This document shows, in pieces, positions 54,288 through 62,300 of a stretch of 64,000 nucleotides of DNA (positions within the stretch are counted from its first letter, which is position 1; each line of letters starts with the position of its first letter). Under the pieces are notes generated by a model. It saw only the letters and a program-made list of their open reading frames with translations. It was not told the DNA's origin and did not search any database. Position numbers and translations under genes: made by a program. Origin of the DNA: Chryseobacterium sp. 6424. GTDB taxonomy: Bacteria > Bacteroidota > Bacteroidia > Flavobacteriales > Weeksellaceae. Location of the stretch: positions 1,550,001 through 1,614,000 of the forward strand of contig NZ_CP023540.1 in NCBI RefSeq assembly GCF_003692615.1. The letters run 5' to 3'.

Positions 54288-55115
54288 ATGAAACGATACA
54301 TCCTAATTTTTACGCTGCTCATTCAATTTTCGCTAAAAGCACAATTCAACACTGTGACTTTTGTGAAGAAAATGGAAGAAAGCAAACCCGAATTTATTGA
54401 AAATTCAACAGAGGAAACCAATTCTAAAACCGAAGAAACAAGAGTTTCCGAAAAGGAAAATTTCTTTCTTAAAAATTCTTCAAAGAAAGTCTTGCGGAAG
54501 GAACTTGATTCTCTGAGAAAGATGTTTTTGGAGATGAACAAGTTAAAGACAACTCCTCCGCAATTTGACACCAAACACGTGGAAGATTCACTTATCCAAA
54601 TCCTTAAAAGAAATCTTTCTGGGGAAAAATCGGGATTGCAAAAATCCTTAAAACCGAAGGAAGAAAACACGCTTTCCCCGAACAAGATTATGATGCCCGT
54701 GAAAAATGCGCTTAACCTGAGTTCAGGTTTTGGAAACCGCTTCCATCCCATTTTTGGCGGACAGAAATTCCACAACGGCATCGACATCAAGGCTCGATAT
54801 GAAAATGTTTTTGCCGTGATGGACGGCATCATTACCGAATCAGGATGGGACAGTAAAGGTGGCGGAAACTACATCAAAGTCCTGCACCACAACCGTTTTG
54901 AGACCGCCTATCTGCACCTCTCCGAAATGTACTACAAAGCCGGAGAATTCGTAAAGGCGGGATTCATCATTGGCAAGAGCGGAAACACCGGAAATTCAAC
55001 CGGACCGCACCTGCATTTTTCCGTGAAGGAATTTGGAAGGTTCATCAATCCCCTGAATTTTCTGAACGAACTCATTCAAGCAAAACAATTAATCGCACAA
55101 CATTATGAACACTAA
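54288..55115 (+). CDS. M23-family peptidoglycan peptidase
   Basis: The 275-aa protein has a signal peptide (YILIFTLLIQFSLKAQ) and a coiled, Glu/Lys-rich spacer. A full LytM/M23 domain covers about 140-265. Its zinc ligands are in FHNGIDIKA (H-x3-D) and TGPHLHFSV (H-x-H), and SSGFGNRFHPIFG leads in. It would locally open the cell wall for the transfer channel. The end overlaps the next gene by 11 bp. Confidence 0.92.
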   Translation: MKRYILIFTLLIQFSLKAQFNTVTFVKKMEESKPEFIENSTEETNSKTEETRVSEKENFFLKNSSKKVLRKELDSLRKMFLEMNKLKTTPPQFDTKHVEDSLIQILKRNLSGEKSGLQKSLKPKEENTLSPNKIMMPVKNALNLSSGFGNRFHPIFGGQKFHNGIDIKARYENVFAVMDGIITESGWDSKGGGNYIKVLHHNRFETAYLHLSEMYYKAGEFVKAGFIIGKSGNTGNSTGPHLHFSVKEFGRFINPLNFLNELIQAKQLIAQHYEH

Positions 55116-55839
55116 CCCACTACCAACAGACGACCTGAAAAAGTTCGGCATCATCGAAGCCGACAATTCGTTCTCAAAAAGATTGAACGCCAACGACATC
55201 ATCGAATTTATGCAGGGAAATATCCTTGTCGCCGACAACGAAAAAGACCGAATCACCTTCCAACTGACCGACAACAACTCCAAATTGGAGGTAAAAGTCT
55301 ATCAAATGGAGCATTCCCTTTCCGAAATTCTAGACCAATCCAAAAAAGAATCGGTACAGTATGTTTCGGAGAAAAATCTGAACGGCCAAAACCCCGATTT
55401 CAATATCTCCAAAAAAGCGTTCCTCTACAACGAATCCACAAAATCTTTGGAGGAATACGATATGGTTTTTAATGCGGAAGTTTTGACCAAGACTATTTTA
55501 GGTCGAAACGATTCCGAGGAAATCAACCGCTACAAGGACGAACTCCTGAAACTGAAAGAATTCCTGCAGGATAAAATCGACAAGTACCCCGAAATCGCCA
55601 AGGACATCATCAACAACCTCAATATCCTGTCCAAAGAAATCAATACCGTGAACGAGGTGGCTCAATCCCCGAAGCAGGCGCAAAAACAGCAACAGTCCGA
55701 AGTACGGCTTGACGTGAACGACCCCGACCTTTATCAGGACGCGAATTCTGTAAGGGAAGCCAAATCACAGCAAGAGGACGAGGAAAACGAGCAAGAAATC
55801 GAACAGGAACAGGAAAAACGCAGAGGATTCCGCAGGTAA
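55105..55839 (+). CDS. Unknown acidic cargo protein
   Basis: The 244-aa protein is not recognised. It has polar, charged N-terminal two-thirds (NPLPTDDLKKFGIIEADNSF; a coiled region INRYKDELLKLKEFLQDKID). The tail is very rich in Glu and Gln and ends KRRGFRR. It has no signal peptide and no membrane helix. It overlaps the M23 gene and lies 12 bp before the JAB-domain gene. It resembles accessory proteins of Bacteroidetes elements in length and charge only. Confidence 0.6.
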   Translation: MNTNPLPTDDLKKFGIIEADNSFSKRLNANDIIEFMQGNILVADNEKDRITFQLTDNNSKLEVKVYQMEHSLSEILDQSKKESVQYVSEKNLNGQNPDFNISKKAFLYNESTKSLEEYDMVFNAEVLTKTILGRNDSEEINRYKDELLKLKEFLQDKIDKYPEIAKDIINNLNILSKEINTVNEVAQSPKQAQKQQQSEVRLDVNDPDLYQDANSVREAKSQQEDEENEQEIEQEQEKRRGFRR

Positions 55840-55851
55840 TTTTTTATAGCG

Positions 55852-58614
55852 ATGGACATAGACCTTTTTAATTATCAAAGCAAATATGGACCGAACACGA
55901 ATTTTCGCTTTCCAACGGACGAGGCGACGAAATATCTCAAAACTTCGGAAGGCAAAGTTTTACCTTACAAACTTTTCAGCGGGCGAAATGATGCTTACCC
56001 AAATTCCGCCATCCTACGGGAAAAGGACAATCAAGGTTACACCAATGATTTTGCGCTCGTAGAAAGGCAGTTTTCGGAAAATAAAAGTCTTTCATTTCGA
56101 GCGGGTACGAAAGTTTCGGATGTGAACGATGTGGCGTGGCTTTTCCGTGCGCTTGAGGACGAGGCGGTGGAACACACTTTTGCGCTTTACAAATTCAAGG
56201 ACGACAGTTACCTCGTTCAGCATCTTTCGACAGGCGGAATTACTGCCACGGTCGTGGATTTGCGGTTGTTGACGGGGAATGTCTTCAAAATGCAGCCCGA
56301 AAGCATTACCCTCGTCCACAACCATCCAAGCGGACAACTGATTTCGAGCAAACACGACCGACTGATGTTGCAGCGACTTCACGAAATTTTCGAGCATACG
56401 GGAATTAAGGTGGAAGACGGCATCGTCATCAATTTGCGTTCGGGAAAATATTTGGTTTTTAACGGCGAGTTGGGAAACGACCGAGTGTTGGAACTTTCCG
56501 AGCAAAACCAACTGCAGGAAAAAGTCAGCACCTTTTCCTTCAACAAGCAGATTTTTGCCGCCAATTATCAACCGTTTAAAATAAGCAGTCCCGAAGATAC
56601 CGCCGCCTACATTTCGAGCCAAAAATTTGGGTTGTCCAACAAGACGGAAGCCATCATCCTGAACAATGCGAACGACATTGTGGGGAAGTTCATTCTTCCG
56701 CAACATCGGCAATTCGAGAAATTGACAGAACTGATGACCATTCACGCCGGAACGGGAGTCATCCTCTACGGAAACAATGTGAACGAGCAGATGTACAAGG
56801 AATACCGCGAAAAACTCGAACTGATGGGATTCACGGCTTTGGACGCGATTTTATTGGAAAGCGGAAATTTTCATTCCCTCTACGAAAAGACCAAAATCAA
56901 TGTCTATGACCATCTCGTCGACAAGTTCTGCAAGGATAATCTGAATGCGGAACCCATAGTCGGCGAATTAGGAAATCGATACAGCTCGAATGAAAAGATA
57001 ACCGTGGAAATAGGTGTTTATGCGAATGACGAAGCCAAATCCGTGGCACCAAAACCTTTCGATTTTGACTCGACCGAAGAACTAAAGGCATATTTGGATT
57101 TGACGATGTCGCAATATGATACAGACCCGATTCTTTTGGTGAGAATCGCCGAAGGAAAACAGCCCTTCTTGTTGGACAGGCTTTCGCAATACGCTCTGAA
57201 TAAACTGATGAACGAGGTGGAAAACCATAATTCCTCAAAAAATGTCGTTGAAAATAACTTGACTGAAAATCAGCAGGAGAAATTTCTCAAACATATTCCC
57301 GACGAGCGTCAAGGGGAAGCATTCAATATCAAGGTCAACCGCTCGGAAGCAGAATACCTTTTGGCGAACGATATTTTGGAAGATATTATGTGTAAGGAAT
57401 ACGGCGACGACGATGAGTGGGTCGGCGTCACCAAAGATGATATGGATGAGGAAATGGGTGGTTTTGATGAGGAATACCAAACTTTTGAAATCGACCTTTC
57501 CCATAATCCGACGGAAGACTTTGTAAAGGAAATCCTTGAAGAACTCGAATTATTTAACAGCGTTTTTCATCAGAAGGAGATTCCAAAAGATGTTCAAAGC
57601 CATTATGAATTGACTTTTTTTGACAAATACATTACGCCCAAAACCAAAGCCTACAAAGATTTTATTTCCGAAATGGAAACTATTTCTCCCGAGATATTCT
57701 TTAAGGACGGAGAACGCGAATTTTCCGAGAAAGAAAAAAAGTGGATGCAGATTTATGATTTTAGAAACGGACTGAATCCCGCTCCCGAATCTGCTTCCCT
57801 ACAACAAACAAAAAATCAAGACAACCAAAACAATTTTATTAACAACCCAAAAACAAGCATTATGAGCACACAAGAATTCGACACCGCGCAGTACCTGAAA
57901 GACCAAATGAAATATTTAGGTTTCGGGGAAGGAGAAAAACTCCACAAAGATTTGGAAAACGGAATCAACGGAGAGGACAGACAGTTTGAAATCAAGACGA
58001 CTTCCGACAAAACCCTGCCGGAAAACAAGGTGGATTTTACCCTGAAATTCAACAAGTCAGAAAAAGGCGGAATCTTTCTGAACGCTTATCAGGCAGAATT
58101 GACCAACGACAAAGGCGAAAAATTCACGCACAACTTCGGCGTGGGCAAGGAGAATTCCTTTACCGCAAAGGAAGCCGTAAACCTCCTCGAAGGTAGAGCC
58201 GTGAAAACGGAACTGAAAAACACCAAAACAGACGAGATGATTCCCGCCTTTGTGAAACTAAAGTTCAACGAGGACAAAAACGATTGCGGCAACTACAAAC
58301 TCGAAATCTACAACGAAAATTACGGGGTGGATACAGGGAAAATTGTGGATAAGGCAGGTCTGATTTTCGACAAACCGGAATACCGAGACAACGTCATCAA
58401 GTCTTTGGAGAAAGGCAACATCGTGAAAGTAAAATTTTCACTCGACAACCAAACCGTGGAAGGAAAAGCGGTCTTGAATCCGCAGTACAAAAATCTCAAT
58501 CTGTACGACAACGAGATGAACCGCATCAATACCAACAAGCCTTTGAAGGGTTTGGAAGTTGAGAGTACTGAAAAAAATCAAGTGAAACAGCAGAGTATTT
58601 CAAGAGGAATCTAA
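55852..58614 (+). CDS. JAB/RadC-like domain protein fused to a DUF3945-like C-terminus
   Basis: The 920-aa protein has a JAMM metalloprotease-like motif LVHNHPSGQLISSKHD (H-x-H-x7-S-x2-D, near residue 147), as in the RadC/DUF2466 C-terminal family. The middle is acidic and unrecognised. The last 250 residues (LLEGRAVKTELKNTKTDEM, NENYGVDTGKIVDKAG, VLNPQYKNLNLYDNEMNRIN) resemble DUF3945-type repeats of Bacteroidetes elements. An in-frame ATG at 57862 is preceded by a leader like those of neighbouring genes (AACAAGCATTATG), so a second, shorter product is possible. The protein may be a fusion of two ancestral genes. Confidence 0.68.
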   Translation: MDIDLFNYQSKYGPNTNFRFPTDEATKYLKTSEGKVLPYKLFSGRNDAYPNSAILREKDNQGYTNDFALVERQFSENKSLSFRAGTKVSDVNDVAWLFRALEDEAVEHTFALYKFKDDSYLVQHLSTGGITATVVDLRLLTGNVFKMQPESITLVHNHPSGQLISSKHDRLMLQRLHEIFEHTGIKVEDGIVINLRSGKYLVFNGELGNDRVLELSEQNQLQEKVSTFSFNKQIFAANYQPFKISSPEDTAAYISSQKFGLSNKTEAIILNNANDIVGKFILPQHRQFEKLTELMTIHAGTGVILYGNNVNEQMYKEYREKLELMGFTALDAILLESGNFHSLYEKTKINVYDHLVDKFCKDNLNAEPIVGELGNRYSSNEKITVEIGVYANDEAKSVAPKPFDFDSTEELKAYLDLTMSQYDTDPILLVRIAEGKQPFLLDRLSQYALNKLMNEVENHNSSKNVVENNLTENQQEKFLKHIPDERQGEAFNIKVNRSEAEYLLANDILEDIMCKEYGDDDEWVGVTKDDMDEEMGGFDEEYQTFEIDLSHNPTEDFVKEILEELELFNSVFHQKEIPKDVQSHYELTFFDKYITPKTKAYKDFISEMETISPEIFFKDGEREFSEKEKKWMQIYDFRNGLNPAPESASLQQTKNQDNQNNFINNPKTSIMSTQEFDTAQYLKDQMKYLGFGEGEKLHKDLENGINGEDRQFEIKTTSDKTLPENKVDFTLKFNKSEKGGIFLNAYQAELTNDKGEKFTHNFGVGKENSFTAKEAVNLLEGRAVKTELKNTKTDEMIPAFVKLKFNEDKNDCGNYKLEIYNENYGVDTGKIVDKAGLIFDKPEYRDNVIKSLEKGNIVKVKFSLDNQTVEGKAVLNPQYKNLNLYDNEMNRINTNKPLKGLEVESTEKNQVKQQSISRGI

Positions 58615-58638
58615 AAACTATTTCAACATTTAATCTTC

Positions 58639-58671
58639 GGCGGTAAATGACGGTGTTGTTTACCGCCTTTT
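58639..58671 (+). terminator. Rho-independent terminator after the JAB gene
   Basis: GGCGGTAAA and TTTACCGCC are perfect 9-bp arms around TGACGGTGTTG, followed by TTTT, 25 bp past the stop codon. It likely ends the tra-operon transcript and separates it from the next unit. Confidence 0.82.
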
Positions 58672-58687
58672 AACAACCATCAATACT

Positions 58688-59350
58688 ATGAAAATTATAA
58701 TTCTGCTTTCCGTTCTAATATCCATTGTTTCGTGCAAAGAAAAAGTCATTTCAAAAAAAGGCGGAATCGACATTATTTCCAACGTCTATGTCGATGCTTC
58801 CAAAAATCTTGAAAATCGTAAGAGTTTTTTGATTTCGAGGATGAATTATTCGGGCGACTCCATCGTGGAAATTGTTCCCGAGCCGGAACTCCCCGAAATG
58901 ACCAGACATCTTTTCTTCATCAAAGATTCCATTTTTTATCATTTAGAACCTACAGAAAATTTGTTGTTTTCTGAAATTTCAAAGAAAACGAAACCTTCAT
59001 TGGTTTTTGATAAAAAAGCGGGCGCCATCTTTTCAAAAGACCCGATTCCCAATTATAGAAACCGCCGAAATTTGAGCGACACCATCTTATTCAATAAAAA
59101 ATTCAGACGCTTCGAAATCAATTCGCCGTGGAATTACACGAGATATTATGTTTATCCAACCGACACGATTTTGCCCTATGCAATTTACCGACACGCCGAG
59201 AAGGATTATTCGGGAAGAATCGAGCGCATCGATTCCTATAACAAGAAAGATGATGTATTTGTCTCGATGCAATTGATTCCAAGAAAAAATTGGGACAACG
59301 AGGCGAAGGAAATTTTTGAGTTCAACCATTTTGCAAACCAAAGGAAATAG
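58688..59350 (+). CDS. Small lipoprotein of unknown function
   Basis: The 220-aa protein has a lipoprotein signal (MKIIILLSVLISIVSCKEK, with Cys 16 as the lipidation site). The mature part is beta-rich and Tyr/Arg-rich (KFRRFEINSPWNYTRYYVYP). The family is unrecognised. It starts a new unit after the terminator. Its stop overlaps the GTG start of the giant ORF (TAGTG), so the two are coupled. Confidence 0.72.
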   Translation: MKIIILLSVLISIVSCKEKVISKKGGIDIISNVYVDASKNLENRKSFLISRMNYSGDSIVEIVPEPELPEMTRHLFFIKDSIFYHLEPTENLLFSEISKKTKPSLVFDKKAGAIFSKDPIPNYRNRRNLSDTILFNKKFRRFEINSPWNYTRYYVYPTDTILPYAIYRHAEKDYSGRIERIDSYNKKDDVFVSMQLIPRKNWDNEAKEIFEFNHFANQRK

Positions 59351-62300
59351 TGGAAAATAGATATTCTCAGGATGAAATACGGCAGATTTCGGAAAGTCTT
59401 TCGGTTTTGGATTATTTTCAGGATTTGGCGCGAAGAAATCTCGTGCGTTACGACCGAAAATCGGGAAAAGACCACTATTTCCTCACGCCTGAAAACAAGT
59501 TTTCGGTGAATGAAAGAAAATATTTCGATTTCAAAACCAAGGAAGGTGGCGAAATCATTAAAGCCGTGATGCATTTTGAGAACAAAAGTTGGAAGGAGGC
59601 AATGGAATATTTGAAACTGTTTTCTCCCAATCCCCTTAACAACACCATCTCCACAAATCTACAGCCAATAAAAACCCTGAACTCTTCAATTGCCGTGAAC
59701 TCCTCGCCTAAAGTATTGAACATCATTCCGCCTAACAACGAAACGCTCATCGACTACTTTGCAAGTCGGGGGATTTCTCGGGAGGTTCTTTTGGAAAACA
59801 CCAAACAAGTTCATTATGAATCTAGCGGAAAATCCTATTTCGGATTGGGTATCGAAAACCTTTCCGGCGGTTTTGAATTGCGAAACCCGATGATAAAAAG
59901 CAAAATCGGGAAAAGCGACATTTCCGTGGTGGAAGGAACAAGAAAGGATGAAGTGATCGTTTTTGAGGGACCGACCGATTTGCTTTCTTTTCTGCAACTG
60001 CAGAAGGATAATCAGGTGAAGAACACCCGAACTTTGGTGGCGCTCAATTCTGTAGTAAATGCGGACAAATTCATCAACGCCTTCCAAGATTTTGAGGGGA
60101 AAATTTTTCTTTGTCTCGACGGAGACGAAGCAGGAAACTATGCCACGAAAAAAATCCTTTCCGAAATGAAAGACCTTAAAATAAAGGATGTTCGACTTCT
60201 TTACGGAATTTCGGAAACAGGACATAACGATTTGAGCGATTATCTGCAAAAGAAAGTGGAGAATCTGAAAAAAAGCCTTAATTTAGAATCTTTAAAACAC
60301 AGCCATAATGGAAATCCTGAACCTCAATCCGAAACAATATCCCAAACTCTCCAATTGGCAGGAAGAACATCTGAACGAGACCTTGGAAAACCTGAGCAAA
60401 TCAGCCAATCCGAGCAAGAAAACCATCAGCAGAGCGGACAAAAAATGGACGGCGAAAATGCTAGAGATGGATTTACAGGCGCAGTCGGGAGCCATCTTCG
60501 AGGAACAGGAAAAGTGGGAACACCCGCACTTGGAACACAACCAAAAAATGCTCAAGAAAATGCGGGAACAGAAAATTCCGTGGTCGGACGGTTATCCGAA
60601 ATAGATGGCAAAACAGGAATTGCTGAATTAGACCGAATTTTAGACCAACATAGAGGTCAGAAACCGACTAACGAACAAGTTGCGGAAATCGTCTCCGCGA
60701 CTTGTTTTGTTTCGGATGATAAGGAGGTTCATCTGAAAGAGCATCTGAACATTACCGACGAACTCAAAAATATTTGCCGTCAGTTCAAAAGTGGCGGAAC
60801 CGCAAAGGAAGGTCGTGGAATTCTTGACGAATATTATACCGACACCAAAATCGTCGAAACCGTCCGAAATTTAATCAAAGACCATTTTTCGGGGAAGAAC
60901 CATATTTCAGTGCTTGAACCGAGTGTTGGAACGGGAAATTTCATCAATGCCTCGAAAAATTTAAGCGAAAACACTTCCATCAATTCTTTTGAAATCAACG
61001 AGACTTCGGCGAAAATTACCAAAATCCTAAATCCTGAAACTACAGTAAATCTGCGTTCTTTCGAGACGGAATTTATCCTTGAGAACGGCACGAAGAAAAG
61101 TCCTGAAAATTTTTCGGAAAAATACGATTTGGTTCTCGGAAATCCACCTTATGGAGAACATCGTGGAATCTACAAAGGTTTGGGAGAGGAAAGCAAAATC
61201 TCAAAATATGAGGACTATTTTGTAAAGCGTTCGTTGGATTCTTTAAAACCAAACGGGATCTTGGCAATGGTGCTTCCTACGGGATGGATGAACCGGCAAA
61301 AAAAATTGAAATCCGCCGAATTGCTTGAAGCTTTCCGATTGCCTCTTGGTGCTTTTTCGGGAACGAAAATCGGAACGGACATTGTGATTCTGAAAAAGAC
61401 TTCCGATAAATTGTCGCGGGATTATTCCGATTATTTCGAGAAAAATTCCGCCCATATTTTGGGAAGCATCAAGGAAAAAACCAACCGTTTCGGAAAACTT
61501 GAGAAATATGTTTCCGGAAGTTTGGAAGACGCTCTCGCTATTCTTGAGCAACTTCAAAACAACAAAAAGCAAGTCCGTATTGGAAATCTATTTGAAGACT
61601 TTTATGCAGAAAATTCACCGCCACCAAAACCTTTGCAAAAAACGGAAAGAGTTCCGGTCAAAAAAACGCAGGATGCAGAAGAAAAAAATGCAGAAGTTTT
61701 TGACCGAACTGCTCAAATCGATTTGGCGAAAACGAAAGTGGAAGACGTTTTGGCGCTCCTTTCCCACATCAAGTTTAAGTCTTCACTCGTTAATTCTGAG
61801 ATTCTACGCTATGAAAAATTAAAGACTGAACTTTCAGAGAAACCCGAGAAATTTCACCAAAAACAGATTGAGCAACTGCTGAAAAAGGCGGAAATCATCA
61901 TCAAATCTAGAAAGGATAGAAATTCGGAATATGAAATTCAGACGAAACCCGAAATCAAGAAGGGAATCCTGAAATATCAGTTTTTTAAGAATGATGAAAT
62001 CGTAGATACGGCGCTTCAAAACTCTTCCAACATCAGTCCCGAACAAATTTCTGCTTTTCAGGATACGGAATATGACGGAACGCTCAACAACAGGGGAAAA
62101 CATTACAAATTTGCCAACTATTTTGAAGGACGATGGATGCACGATTTTTATTATGCCGAAGGAAACATCTACGCGAAATTGGAGCAATTGGAACGGGATT
62201 TTGTCGATAAAAAAGCAGTCGGCGGAATGGAAAACCAATACGAAAAACAGAAGTCGCTCCTTGAAAGCGTTCTCCCAAAACCCAAAAATTTGGAGGACAT

